From: Crocinitomicaceae bacterium
GTDB lineage: Bacteria > Bacteroidota > Bacteroidia > Flavobacteriales_D > Crocinitomicaceae
Assembly (NCBI GenBank): GCA_016709005.1
Contig: JADJEU010000002.1
Coordinates: forward strand, 310,001-374,000
Reading direction: 5' to 3'
Length of the DNA stretch: 64,000 nucleotides
This document shows positions 45,444 through 55,122 of this stretch, piece by piece. Numbering within the stretch: the stretch's first letter is position 1; each line of letters begins with the position of its first letter. The translations under genes and the position numbers were made by a program. A model generated the notes under the pieces. That model had not been told where the DNA came from, did not search any database, and saw only the letters and a list, made by a program, of their open reading frames with translations.

Positions 45444-46343
45444 TTAAAGTTGACCGTCTGAGTGGTAAGCTCCGTTTTTCCAAATCTCAATTTTCAAGAG
45501 GATACCATCACTGTCATACTTATAAAGTTTACCCTCCCAAAGTTTGCCAGATTTAAACGTACCATCCATCCAAAGCTCATCGTCTTCGTTATAGACTTTG
45601 TTATAGCCATCGCTTTGGAATTTTTTACCATCTTTCGTTTTTCCGCTTGATCCGCTAGGACCGCCAGAACCAGTTGTAGTTGCTGTGCTGGTTTCTTTGA
45701 TGTTAACGTCTTTTGTAGATTGAACTGTTCCATCTGCACCGTAAACGATTTCTTGTTTCACTGAGCCATCTTCATTGTAACGCGTAGCTGAACCTGTAGT
45801 CACACCATTTGATTTCGTGTAAACAAATTCGGGCTGACCGTTTGGATGATAAAGCGTCACTTTACCTTCTTCTTTTCCTTCAGCGTTGAAGGTTTTCTCT
45901 TGTGCAATTGTTCCGTCATCGTAGTAGCGTTTGAAGGTACCCGATTGTTTTCCGTTGCTGAAAGTTCCTTCTTCAATTTTTACGCCGCCTTCGTTGTATT
46001 TTTCATAAGCGCCTTTTGGACGGCCATTTTCGAACATTCCTTTCGTACGTGGGGTTTTACCATCTTTGTGGTACATAATCCACTCACCATTTTTTTTGCT
46101 GTCTTTGAAAGTACCTTCTTCAACTTTACCTTCATCCGGATACCCTTTTTCAGGCATATCTTTTCCGTAAAAACACCAATGACCTTGTTTCAGGCCTGTA
46201 GCCGGGTCGGTATAATTAGGGGCTTTGGATTGAGGGTCGATTCCTTCTGCAGAAATATTGGTAACGAAGTTGGAACCTTCGTCTGTGAAGCTGAAGCCTA
46301 GTAGTGGTATTACGAAAATTAATGTGGTATATAAACTTTTCAT
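45444..46343 (-). CDS. MORN/YwqK-repeat exported protein (paralog 2)
   Basis: This 299-residue protein has a signal peptide (about residues 1-20) and the same order of repeats and linker as its neighbour: HWCFYGKDMPEKGYPDEGKVEEGTFKDSKKNGEWIMYHKDGKTPRTKGMFENGRP, then KQSGTFKRYYDDGTIAQEKTFNAEGKEEGKVTLYHPNGQPEF. The tail from KKFQSDGYNKVYN to the end differs from paralog 1 at only a few positions. This clearly arose by tandem duplication. Each copy keeps its own terminator, so they are not one operon despite the same strand. Function unknown. Confidence 0.8.
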   Translation of the reverse strand: MKSLYTTLIFVIPLLGFSFTDEGSNFVTNISAEGIDPQSKAPNYTDPATGLKQGHWCFYGKDMPEKGYPDEGKVEEGTFKDSKKNGEWIMYHKDGKTPRTKGMFENGRPKGAYEKYNEGGVKIEEGTFSNGKQSGTFKRYYDDGTIAQEKTFNAEGKEEGKVTLYHPNGQPEFVYTKSNGVTTGSATRYNEDGSVKQEIVYGADGTVQSTKDVNIKETSTATTTGSGGPSGSSGKTKDGKKFQSDGYNKVYNEDDELWMDGTFKSGKLWEGKLYKYDSDGILLKIEIWKNGAYHSDGQL

Positions 46344-46479
46344 AACAGTAGGGTTTTATACATTTGAATACAATTTACAACTATTTTTATACGGCTGCCT
46401 AACTTTTCGATGAACGATCAGATTTTAAAGATAAAAAAAACTTTATATCTGATGATAAAATTCTAACAAGTTCATTTTT

Positions 46480-47415
46480 TTACGCCTGAATATTGTTTAG
46501 CATAATCTGTGCCAAAGAGGTTAAATCATACTTTGCTTTCCAACCCCAATGCTTCTGTGCTTCAGTATCATCAATGCTTCCAGGCCAAGAGTCTGCAATC
46601 GCCTGTCTGAAGTCGGGAACATACTCAATCTGAAAATCAGGAACCGATTTTTTAATCTCTTCATAGATCTCTTTTGGCGTAAATGAGATGCCTGAAATAT
46701 TGTAAGACGAACGAATCTGAACTTTTTCTGCCGGTGCATCCATTAAATCAATGGTAGCGCGAATTGCATCTTCCATATACATCATAGGAAGCGGTGTGTT
46801 GTCTTTTAAAAAGCAGGTGTACTTTTCTTTGCGTTTAGCATAGTAGAAAATATCGACCGCATAATCTGTTGTACCACCACCTGGAGGCGAAGTATAGGAG
46901 ATTAGACCCGGGTAACGAATGCTGCGCACATCTACGCCATGTTTTTTAGCATAATATTCACACCAACGCTCACCCGCTTGTTTACTGATTCCATAAACCG
47001 TGCTTGGCTCCATGATTGTGTACTGAGGAGTATTTACTCTAGGAGTTGTAGGACCAAAAACTGCAATTGAACTTGGCCAGAAAACTTTATCAATCACTTT
47101 ATCTTTTGCAAGATCTAGCACGTGAAAAAGTCCGTCCATATTCAATTTCCACGCAAAGGCCGGATTTTTTTCTGCAGTAGCTGATAATAATGCCGCTAAC
47201 AAATAAACTTCCTTAATCTGATATTTTGAAATCACTTCAATCAATCTGTTTTTATCCAGAATGTCAAGCGTTTCAAAAGGGCCACCGCCTAAATCTGCTT
47301 TGGGCGGCTGAACATCCGATGCTACCACCGAATCGTTGCCATATCTTTTTCTGAGCTCGATAACCAACTCAGTACCAATTTGACCGGATGAACCAATCAC
47401 TAATATTTTTTTCAT
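46480..47415 (-). CDS. L-threonine 3-dehydrogenase, short-chain (epimerase-like) type
   Basis: This 311-residue Rossmann-fold SDR has the NAD loop GSSGQIG (7-13), SSIAVFGPTTPRVNTPQ and the catalytic TVYGISKQAGE (Tyr-x3-Lys, about 144-148), and YPGLISYTSPPGGGTTDYAV (about 168-187). These are the hallmarks of the SDR-type threonine dehydrogenase known from Flavobacterium and Bacteroidota. It oxidises threonine to 2-amino-3-ketobutyrate. It is divergent from the homogentisate dioxygenase, so the two amino-acid catabolism genes share an intergenic region. Confidence 0.88.
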   Translation of the reverse strand: MKKILVIGSSGQIGTELVIELRKRYGNDSVVASDVQPPKADLGGGPFETLDILDKNRLIEVISKYQIKEVYLLAALLSATAEKNPAFAWKLNMDGLFHVLDLAKDKVIDKVFWPSSIAVFGPTTPRVNTPQYTIMEPSTVYGISKQAGERWCEYYAKKHGVDVRSIRYPGLISYTSPPGGGTTDYAVDIFYYAKRKEKYTCFLKDNTPLPMMYMEDAIRATIDLMDAPAEKVQIRSSYNISGISFTPKEIYEEIKKSVPDFQIEYVPDFRQAIADSWPGSIDDTEAQKHWGWKAKYDLTSLAQIMLNNIQA

Positions 47416-47541
47416 GTATGCGTTTTTGAGAGAGCACCTAAGCTTTCAAACCTTTGAGTTTGATTGTTGAGATGTAAAGCAAAAATAATTTTAATTTCAT
47501 AAGCGCCTGACAAAAGTCATGGAAAAAATAAGGGCTTTCAG

Positions 47542-47549
47542 TATATTTG
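47542..47549 (+). promoter_or_regulatory. -7 element TATATTTG for hmgA
   Basis: Exact TAnnTTTG match. It would give hmgA a leader of about 140 bases containing a 21-codon frame (47576-47641) and a hairpin GTTCCT/AGGAAC (47614-47632). It is a candidate only. Confidence 0.3.
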
Positions 47550-47697
47550 TCTAAATTGCTTTACCCTATTCCATTATGGCTAAAACATTTGACTATCTCC
47601 TGATGTCTCTGAAGTTCCTGATTAAAAGGAACCCTGAATGATGTATTTCTGATTTTGAAGATTTACATTATTCACTTAATATTTAACTAAACTCATT

Positions 47698-48855
47698 ATG
47701 CCAAGATATCACACGTTGGGGAAAATTCCTCACAAACGACATACCGTGTTTCGAAAAGAAGATGGCAGTCTATACCACGAACAATTATTTGGCACGGTAG
47801 GCTTTGACGGAATGTCTTCTTTGCTTTATCACAATTACCCTCCGACACAAGTTTTACGCGTAGAAGGTCAGGTAGACTTAACGCCAAAAATTGCAGTTGG
47901 AAAAAACATGACCATGAAAAGTTTTCAAGGTTTTGAAGTAGCACCTAAGGCAGATTATATCGAAAGTCGCGTTGCGGTTTTGGTCAATAGCGATTGCAAA
48001 ATTGTTCTTTCATCGCCAACCGCATCAATGAATGATTATTTCTACAAAAACGCAGATGCGGATGAAATCATTTTTATCCATAAAGGTTCTGGAAAATTCA
48101 GATCGCAACTTGGAAATCTTGATTTCAAATACGGTGATTACATCGTTGTTCCACGCGGAATGATTTATGCATTAAACTTTGATGATGCCGATAATCGTTT
48201 GTTCATTGTGGAATCAACATCACCGGTTTATACTCCTAAAAGATACCGCAACTGGTTTGGTCAACACCTTGAACACTCCCCATTTTGTGAACGTGATTTA
48301 AGAGTTCCTTCTGAGTTGGAAACACATCCTGAAAAAGGAGAATTTGTTGTAAAAATTAAAAAGGAAGATTTATTGTACACTTACGTTTATGCTACTCATC
48401 CATTTGATGTTGTTGGTTGGGACGGATACAATTTTCCTTATGCATTCTCAATTCACGATTTTGAACCAATTACCGGGCGCGTGCATTTGCCTCCACCAAT
48501 TCATCAAACTTTTGAAACTGCAGGATTTGTAGTTTGCTCGTTTGTTCCGCGATTGTATGATTATCATCCGGAAGCAATTCCTGCACCTTACAATCACAGC
48601 AACATTGATTCGGATGAAGTACTCTATTATGTGGACGGTGATTTTATGAGCCGCAACAATATTGGTAAAGGTCAAATCACCTTGCACCCTGCTGGTATTC
48701 CGCACGGACCACATCCAGGCACGTATGAAAAAAGTATTGGCAAAAAAGAAACGCTTGAATTAGCCGTTATGGTGGACACTTTTAAACCACTGCAAATTAC
48801 TGAAGCGGCATTAGGTATTGAAGTAAAAGATTATTATAAATCCTGGTTGCATTAA
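47698..48855 (+). CDS. hmgA: Homogentisate 1,2-dioxygenase
   Basis: The 385-residue protein matches the bacterial HGD family: LRVEGQVDLTP, ADEIIFIHKGSGKFRSQLGNLDFKYGDYIVVPRG in the first cupin, and then PFDVVGWDGYNFPYAFSIHDFEPITGRVHLPPPIHQTFET. The iron ligands are in the second cupin: His in RLYDYHPEAIPAPYNHSNIDSDEVLYY (with the Glu) and His in LHPAGIPHGPHPGT. It opens homogentisate to maleylacetoacetate in tyrosine/phenylalanine degradation. HPD, the enzyme that makes homogentisate, follows by 25 bases. Confidence 0.94.
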   Translation: MPRYHTLGKIPHKRHTVFRKEDGSLYHEQLFGTVGFDGMSSLLYHNYPPTQVLRVEGQVDLTPKIAVGKNMTMKSFQGFEVAPKADYIESRVAVLVNSDCKIVLSSPTASMNDYFYKNADADEIIFIHKGSGKFRSQLGNLDFKYGDYIVVPRGMIYALNFDDADNRLFIVESTSPVYTPKRYRNWFGQHLEHSPFCERDLRVPSELETHPEKGEFVVKIKKEDLLYTYVYATHPFDVVGWDGYNFPYAFSIHDFEPITGRVHLPPPIHQTFETAGFVVCSFVPRLYDYHPEAIPAPYNHSNIDSDEVLYYVDGDFMSRNNIGKGQITLHPAGIPHGPHPGTYEKSIGKKETLELAVMVDTFKPLQITEAALGIEVKDYYKSWLH

Positions 48856-48880
48856 TCTGTAACCAACAAGAAAAAATAAT

Positions 48881-50040
48881 ATGGCAAAAGAATTAAAAAA
48901 CGTCGAGTACGGTCTCGAAAAAATATTCGAAGGTGCTCAGGACTTTCTTCCTTTATTGGGAACAGATTACGTAGAGTTTTATGTAGGCAATGCAAAACAA
49001 GCCGCGCATTATTATAAAACGGCTTTTGGTTATCAATCTTATGCTTATGCAGGATTGGAAACGGGCTTAAAAGATCGCACATCGTATGTATTGAAGCAAG
49101 ATAAAATTCGCCTGGTATTAACAACGGCATTGAACAGCGATTCTCCTATCGGTGAGCATGTAAAAAAACACGGTGATGGTGTTAAAGTAATTGCACTTTG
49201 GGTTGAAGATGCGCGCAAGGCTTATGAAGAAACAACGAAGCGAGGCGCCAAATCTTTTATGGAACCCGTTGTTGAAAAAGATGAGCATGGCGAGGTAGTG
49301 CGTGCAGGAATTTACACGTATGGTGAAACCGTTCACATGTTTGTAGAACGTAAAAATTACAAAGGCACTTTTTACCAGGTTTTGTTGAATGGAAAAGTGA
49401 ATACAATCCTACTGCAGTTGGTTTAAAATTTATTGATCACATGGTAGGCAACGTGGGCTGGAATCAAATGAATGCCACGGTGAAATGGTATGAAGATGTG
49501 ATGGGATTTGTCAACTTTTTAAGTTTTGACGACAAACAAATCACTACTGAATATTCTGCACTCATGAGTAAGGTAATGAGTAACGGAAATGGTCGAATTA
49601 AATTTCCAATTAACGAGCCCGCTGAAGGAAAGAAAAAATCTCAGATTGAAGAGTACATTGATTTTTATGAAGGCGCAGGTGTACAACATTTAGCTTTGGC
49701 AACCGATGATATTATCAAAACGGTTGGCGAATTAAAAGCAAGAGGCGTAGAATTTTTACCTCCACCGCCGCAAGCGTATTACGATGATATTCCAAGACGT
49801 TTAGGTGTGCACATGGAAATTATGAAAGAAGATATTAAAGAACTTCAAAGACTTTCCATTTTAGTTGACGCTGACGAAGAAGGTTATTTACTTCAAATTT
49901 TTACAAAGCCGGTAGAAGATCGTCCAACTTTATTCTATGAAATTATTCAACGCATGGGAGCTAAAGGATTTGGTGCAGGTAATTTTAAAGCCTTGTTTGA
50001 ATCAATCGAAAGAGAGCAAGCTTTGCGAGGAACACTTTAA
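48881..50040 (+). CDS. hppD: 4-hydroxyphenylpyruvate dioxygenase, frameshifted
   Basis: Read as one protein of about 386 residues this is a normal HPD, made of two VOC-type beta-alpha-beta modules. The first frame covers residues 1-165 and then drifts (the stop is at 49424-49426). The correct frame continues with FVEWKSEYNPTAVGLKFIDHMVGNVGWNQMN. Adding one T to the five-T run at 49369-49373 restores GTFLPGFVEW. Iron ligands are seen in the second half: His in FIDHMVGNVG, His in GVQHLALATDD and Glu in the LFYEIIQRMG block. The enzyme makes homogentisate for the preceding hmgA product. The two genes form a tyrosine-catabolism operon with its own terminator. Confidence 0.87.
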
Positions 50041-50064
50041 GCAAATAAGAAAATTCCAAAATAG

Positions 50065-50096
50065 AAAAGACGACTTGAAAAGGTCGTCTTTTTTTT
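50065..50096 (+). terminator. Terminator after the hmgA-HPD operon
   Basis: AAGACGAC pairs with GTCGTCTT (loop of about 7 bases), followed by eight T residues. Confidence 0.8.
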
Positions 50097-50196
50097 ATGT
50101 GTTAAATTGAATACCACAGCGCAACAATATTAACCAGTACCGCACGGATATTCTAATGATATACCTTGTGCCCTAAGTTCAGATTATATCCGCACA

Positions 50197-50228
50197 AAAA
50201 AAAGCCCCTCACAACGTGAAGGGCTTTC
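50197..50228 (-). terminator. Terminator after the YceI gene
   Basis: AAAGCCC and AGGGCTTT pair across CTCACAACGTGA. The stem is flanked by an A-run giving the U-tract on the minus transcript. Confidence 0.7.
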
Positions 50229-50249
50229 CTTAATCTTAAAGATCAAAAA

Positions 50250-50884
50250 TTATTTTGTAGCAACGATAGTTACAGTTACTTCAACTTTTGGATCATGTTG
50301 TTTTGCTGGTTTTTGTTTAGCATCTTCAACGAAGTAAGGCATTTCATTGCAAGGACATCTACCAAGAACATTGAAACTTCAACAGTTACACTCTCTGGTG
50401 TGATTGTCACAGCAGTTGGTGCAGTGATTGAAGCTGTTTTACCAATGATTGATAAAGTTCCAGTTGCGTTTGTTCCGTCAAAGCTTTCAAAAGTAAATGA
50501 GCTTGTAGCGAAATTTGCAATATCAAAGAAATCAACTGCTTTTAAATGACCAGTCAAATCAGCAGCATCAGCGGTTGCTGAATTCATGTCAAATGTTAAT
50601 TGACCAGCAGTTAGTGAAGAAGTACCAGCTGAATCAGATGTAGTAATAGTACCATCCATCAATTTCAAAGTACCCAAGTGGTATTTGCTTGTGTCACCAA
50701 CTTTTCCATAAGATTTCCAGGTAACAATAGAAGCAGCAGTGTCAACAGTATAGTCATTGATAACAACAACTGGTGTAGTATCAGCAGCAGTTGTGTCAGT
50801 TCCTGTTCCTTCAGCTGACCCGCCACCGCAAGAAGCGATTAACATTGAGAATGCAGCGATTCCCATTAATAAAGATTTTTTCAT
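50250..50884 (-). CDS. YceI-like lipoprotein, frameshifted at the C-terminus
   Basis: The protein starts with a lipoprotein signal (MKKSLLMGIAAFSMLIASC, Cys at residue 19) and a Thr/Ala-rich linker. It then shows the YceI fold: YTVDTAASIVTWKSYGKVGDTSKYHLGTLKLMDGTI ... FFDIANFATSSFTFES ... GTLSIIGKTASITAPTAVTI. After VTVEVS the frame changes: the long readable ORF ends in a low-quality tail, while the alternative frame gives NVLGRCPCNEMPYFVEDAKQKPAKQHDPKVEVTVTIVATK and stops at TTA 50250-50252 just before the terminator. One missing A near 50378-50380 (SerAsn codons) would restore it. Standard YceI strands are shortened or changed here, so the protein may be a variant. It lies alone between HPD and the adhesin gene. 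Confidence 0.68.
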
Positions 50885-51049
50885 TTTCGTACGATTGATT
50901 TAGATTTTGTGCCGCAAATGTAGCTACTTTCTGAATTTATTTTACAAAGATTCAAAAAATTATTTGTTGTAACAGCTATCTTGTAGGCCTTTAATTCTGG
51001 TGCAACGTTTATGTTTAGCTTTACGTCTGCATTCTAAACCCTGATTTCT

Positions 51050-54000
51050 ATGGCCTTTTTCCGCAACCTCTTTCTTACTGCTGTAATTCTTGCAAGTTTG
51101 AACTCCTACTCTCAAAACGCATTGTGCCCTGACATGGAGCCAATCTGCACAGATGTAGGCTTAACCTTCACTGCTGGAAGCGGTGGAGTTAACGTAGTGA
51201 CCGCGTTTCCAACCAACAACTATGGTTGTATGTGGACCGGTCCAAACCCTGCCTGGTATTATCTTGAGGCTGGCACTGCAGGCAATATCGATATGACATT
51301 GACAGCGGCTATGGATATTGACTTTGTTCTTTGGGGACCATTTGCAGATTATGCTACTGCAGTTGCAAATTGTGGAAACTTAGGTAATGCACCTGGCACC
51401 GATGCTGTTGTTGACTGTGGAATTTCACCTTCTGCGACAGAGTTTCTAAATATACCTAACGCGCAAGTTGGCGAAGTATATGTAATTCTCATTGCAAATT
51501 TTGCCAGCGTCGTTCAGGACTTGACCTTAACGCAAACAGGCGGAGGCGGTGGAACAAACTGTAACATCGTTTCTCCTACTCCATGCGTTTCTGATCCAGG
51601 TAGTTTTGTCGTAGAAAAAAATGGTTCGTTGACAACAGCTCCCGTTTATTTATGCGAGGGCGACAATTTTGAGATAATCTCTAATGATGATTACATTTTA
51701 CCGAATGACACCCTTCCTTTGCCTCTTGGAGATGGTGTTTACTCTGCTCAACTTATGTGGTTAGTATATGATGCTCCTCCAACCGTGGCTGATCCTGAAT
51801 TAGATCCTGCATTCTTAACAATGATTATCCCAACAGAAGATTTGTTTGATGTAAACAATGGAACAAGTCCTATAATTTCTGGTGCAGGTTTAGGTTGTGG
51901 CACCTATTATTTTGTTCCGGTAGCTGGTGATGATGGTATCGGTGGAAATAATAACATCGCTAACGGAACCAATGATAACGGCGGACTTGATTGGGATAAA
52001 AACAATAACGGCTGTTATGTTTTAGGTGCCCCCATTCAAGTAACATATGCTTGCGCAATTGATCCTGTTGCGAGTCTCAATTGTAATCCACCGGCCACTA
52101 TTAATGGAATCGACATTGACCTTACCGGAGGATCTGGCAACTACACAATCGTAAATCAAGGAGATGGAAATTTGGTTTCAAGTTCTGTACCGAATGGTGG
52201 CACTGCTACTATCACCAATTTTGAAAATGGCGACACGTATGATATTGACATTACAGACGCACAAGGGTGTACGGCAACTATCAGCGGAACTTTTGCAGCA
52301 CCGGTTATTCAAAACATTACTATTCTTCCGGCATTGACTTGTCCCTTGGGAGGCAACGGAACCGTGAATGTAACCGTGAATGGTACTTCGGGAAACGGAG
52401 CTCCCTATGCTATTGTTATGGCATCAGACCCTCCAACGGCAGGAACAACTGACACCTACAGTAACGTTGCTGGCACACTTGTAAATATTGTTGTAGCAGA
52501 TCAGGAAGGATGTATATCAGACTCTTTAGTGACTATCACATCAGCAGGTCACTTTATTGATGTTCAAATTGTAGCACAAACAGATGAAGACTGTTACGGA
52601 GATGGAAATGGCAGCGCTCAGATTTCAGCCATACCAACTCCATCCGGAACAGTTTCGAGTATTACCTGGAATGGACCATCCGGACAGCATCCGGGAGGTG
52701 ATCCGGGAGGAGCTGGAAACAACTCACAAAGCGGACTGGAGCCTGGAAACTGGAGCGTGACTGTGATTGATAGTACTGGTTGCGAAGTAACTATTCCAAT
52801 CGTAATTGGCGCACCTCAGCAACTTGATATTTATCTGACAAATTCCAATGAACCCGTTTGTTATGGATTTAATGATGGATCCATTACAGTTTCAACAACA
52901 GGTGGCGTATCTCCAATCACACACACATGGAGCCCAACTAACACCGGAAATACTTTCAACAATTTAGCCGCTGGAACTTATTGGGCTTATGCAACCGATG
53001 CGAATGGATGTATGGATTCTCTCCAAATTAATTTAGGGCAACCTGATTCATTGTATGGACACTTCACGATTAAAGATATTTTGTGTTTCGGTGACAGCAC
53101 CGGTGGAATTATTGTAGACAGCGTTTCAAACGCTGCCGGAAACGTCAATTATTATTGGAATCTTTCGGGAATTATTCCAAACCCTCCGTCAAGTTCAAAT
53201 CTTGCCAGTGGATTACCAATTGGAACCTACGTTCTGACTATTCAGGACACTCTATGTTCAAATCAATACGAGTTTACTTTGATTCAAAATCCTGCAATAG
53301 TTTTTGCAGAATTTGGATCAGAGCCAGCTTATTGCAGAACGTTTAGTTATCAATCTGGAAATGGCGTTGTCTTTGCGTCCGCAGCGGGTGGTGTTCCGGA
53401 TTATGCATATGAATGGGAAAACTTAGCCACGGGTGCAACGTCAAATAATACAACATGGGGTGGTTTGAACCCGGGTTCATATCAAATGACTGTGACGGAT
53501 GATGTAGGTTGTACACTTGTTCAGACAATCGTTCTTGATTCATTAAATCCAATTGCTGATTTCGATGTCGTGTCTGATCAGCTTGATGCTAATTTAGAAG
53601 GCACATCAGTGGTCTGTGCTAACTTCATCAACCAATCTCTCAATTACACAAACTTAAATGATCCAAATGGTGATACCACTTTTTTCTGGGAGCTGGGATA
53701 TAATCTTCCTTGGCAAATTACACATGATATTGAAGAAGTCTTTGATACATGTTATGATGCTGAAGCACAATTTGAAGTGTGTTTGGTTGTTCTGAATAAA
53801 AACGGTTGTACAGATACAGCATGTCAGATTTTGATTGTACATGATTTCCCAATTTTAATTGCTCCAAATGTTTTCACACCAGGTTCTGACGCTGCAAATA
53901 ATGTCTTTGAATTTAACTCCAAAGCGGTTGCTATATCTGAATTCAGTTGCCTGATTGTAGATCGCTGGGGTAAAGAAATAATTTCATTTGATGCAATTAC

Positions 54001-54136
54001 TGATTCGTGGGACGGCAACAACAAGAATGGTAAAAAATGTCCTGACGGAGTATATTTCTACACCTACAAAGGCACCGCTACAAATGGAACCAACTTTGAA
54101 GGTCAGGGAACTGTATCACTGATCAGCGGCGAATAA
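51050..54136 (+). CDS. Large adhesin with SprB repeats and T9SS type B sorting domain
   Basis: The 1028-residue protein has a signal peptide (ending NSYSQ, about residue 22). An N-terminal module (about 23-170, with NPAWYYLEAGTAG and DFVLWGPF) is common in Bacteroidota secreted proteins. Several SprB/Ig-like repeats follow; the clearest is CYGFNDGSITVSTTGGVSPITHTW ... NNLAAGTYWAYATDANGC (about 600-665) and the related repeat near 670-740. The end (APNVFTPGSDAANNVFEFNSKAVAISEFSCLIVDRWGKEII ... DGVYFYTYKG) is a type B sorting domain. No PorP/SprF partner is beside it. It should be exported and surface-attached, with an adhesive or gliding-related role inferred. Confidence 0.82.
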   Translation: MAFFRNLFLTAVILASLNSYSQNALCPDMEPICTDVGLTFTAGSGGVNVVTAFPTNNYGCMWTGPNPAWYYLEAGTAGNIDMTLTAAMDIDFVLWGPFADYATAVANCGNLGNAPGTDAVVDCGISPSATEFLNIPNAQVGEVYVILIANFASVVQDLTLTQTGGGGGTNCNIVSPTPCVSDPGSFVVEKNGSLTTAPVYLCEGDNFEIISNDDYILPNDTLPLPLGDGVYSAQLMWLVYDAPPTVADPELDPAFLTMIIPTEDLFDVNNGTSPIISGAGLGCGTYYFVPVAGDDGIGGNNNIANGTNDNGGLDWDKNNNGCYVLGAPIQVTYACAIDPVASLNCNPPATINGIDIDLTGGSGNYTIVNQGDGNLVSSSVPNGGTATITNFENGDTYDIDITDAQGCTATISGTFAAPVIQNITILPALTCPLGGNGTVNVTVNGTSGNGAPYAIVMASDPPTAGTTDTYSNVAGTLVNIVVADQEGCISDSLVTITSAGHFIDVQIVAQTDEDCYGDGNGSAQISAIPTPSGTVSSITWNGPSGQHPGGDPGGAGNNSQSGLEPGNWSVTVIDSTGCEVTIPIVIGAPQQLDIYLTNSNEPVCYGFNDGSITVSTTGGVSPITHTWSPTNTGNTFNNLAAGTYWAYATDANGCMDSLQINLGQPDSLYGHFTIKDILCFGDSTGGIIVDSVSNAAGNVNYYWNLSGIIPNPPSSSNLASGLPIGTYVLTIQDTLCSNQYEFTLIQNPAIVFAEFGSEPAYCRTFSYQSGNGVVFASAAGGVPDYAYEWENLATGATSNNTTWGGLNPGSYQMTVTDDVGCTLVQTIVLDSLNPIADFDVVSDQLDANLEGTSVVCANFINQSLNYTNLNDPNGDTTFFWELGYNLPWQITHDIEEVFDTCYDAEAQFEVCLVVLNKNGCTDTACQILIVHDFPILIAPNVFTPGSDAANNVFEFNSKAVAISEFSCLIVDRWGKEIISFDAITDSWDGNNKNGKKCPDGVYFYTYKGTATNGTNFEGQGTVSLISGE

Positions 54137-54235
54137 AGAAAACGGGTTTTCAACGCTGACTTTTTCACAAAATTTAAGTCTGATATAGATTCTTTGGGTC
54201 TGGGCGTAAATTATTATGTCTAATTTTAAACCCGG

Positions 54236-55117
54236 ATGGCGCAAAACATAAATTCAACCAAAAAAGGATTACGAACGGCTTACGTTTCAACCGTAATTGG
54301 AATTGTGATGGTTCTTTTTATTACAGGTTTGGTGAGCTGGTTTGTGCTTGGATTGAATCATTTAAAAAACAACAAGATTGAAAGTTTTGAAATTGATTTG
54401 TTTTTTGAAAAATCTGTGAGTGATGTTGAATTGGGTGTGATTGAACAAGAGATTGCAGCCAAGCATTATGTTTCATCAGCTTCTTACAGATCAAGCGAAG
54501 AAGCCTGGGAAATTTTAAGTGAAGAAGTTGGAGATTCTGCATTGACTGTTATTGACAATGAAAATCCGCTAAACCAATCCATCATCATGACTCTGAAAAA
54601 AGATTATTTTTCATTGGATAGTTTAAGCTGGATTGAAAACGAACTGAAAGCAGCATATCCTGAACAACTCACTGAAGTATCATACAGAAAAGAAGATTTT
54701 CAAGATGTAAATACAAGCCTCCAAAAGATGGTTTATTTTGTTTTACTGATTGCACTCATGCTTTTATTTATTGCGATTGGAATGATCAACAACACCATTC
54801 GTCTTTCACTTTATTCAAAACGCTTTTTAATTAAGACGATGCAATTAGTTGGAGCTACGCCCGGATTTATCAGACGACCATTTATTTTATCAGCAATTGG
54901 CCAGGCTTTAATTTCAGGATTAATTGCCGGCTGTATGGTACTCGGTTTTCTGTTCCTTTTAGAGCGCTATGACCCTATTTTTCTTGACATGACAGACATT
55001 CGTATCTTTCTGATTGTGATGGTTGGAATTGTCTTATTAGGAATAATCATTACCGTTTTATCTACATATTTCGCTTTGCGTAAGTATCTTCGTTTAAATC
55101 TTGATAACCTATATTGA
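54236..55117 (+). CDS. ftsX: Cell division protein FtsX
   Basis: This 293-residue membrane protein has a first helix at about 17-37, a periplasmic loop (about 45-165, extracellular FtsX domain), then three helices (about 170-190, 220-243, 263-283). The loop follows the FtsX pattern FEIDLFFEKSVSDVELGVIEQEIAAKHYV, and the helix-bordering FIAIGMINNTIRLSLYSKRFLIKTMQLVGATPGFIRRPF is highly characteristic. It works with FtsE (22302) to activate septal hydrolases. It heads the cluster ftsX-DUF3098-uppP-truB-polyprenyl synthase-MORN lipoprotein, and overlaps the next frame closely. Confidence 0.9.
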   Translation: MAQNINSTKKGLRTAYVSTVIGIVMVLFITGLVSWFVLGLNHLKNNKIESFEIDLFFEKSVSDVELGVIEQEIAAKHYVSSASYRSSEEAWEILSEEVGDSALTVIDNENPLNQSIIMTLKKDYFSLDSLSWIENELKAAYPEQLTEVSYRKEDFQDVNTSLQKMVYFVLLIALMLLFIAIGMINNTIRLSLYSKRFLIKTMQLVGATPGFIRRPFILSAIGQALISGLIAGCMVLGFLFLLERYDPIFLDMTDIRIFLIVMVGIVLLGIIITVLSTYFALRKYLRLNLDNLY

Positions 55118-55122
55118 ATTTT

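Noticed and set aside
44353..46343. Toxin-antitoxin system suggested by the YwqK repeat name
   Set aside because: The proteins have signal peptides and no toxin gene is adjacent; the name reflects repeat similarity only.
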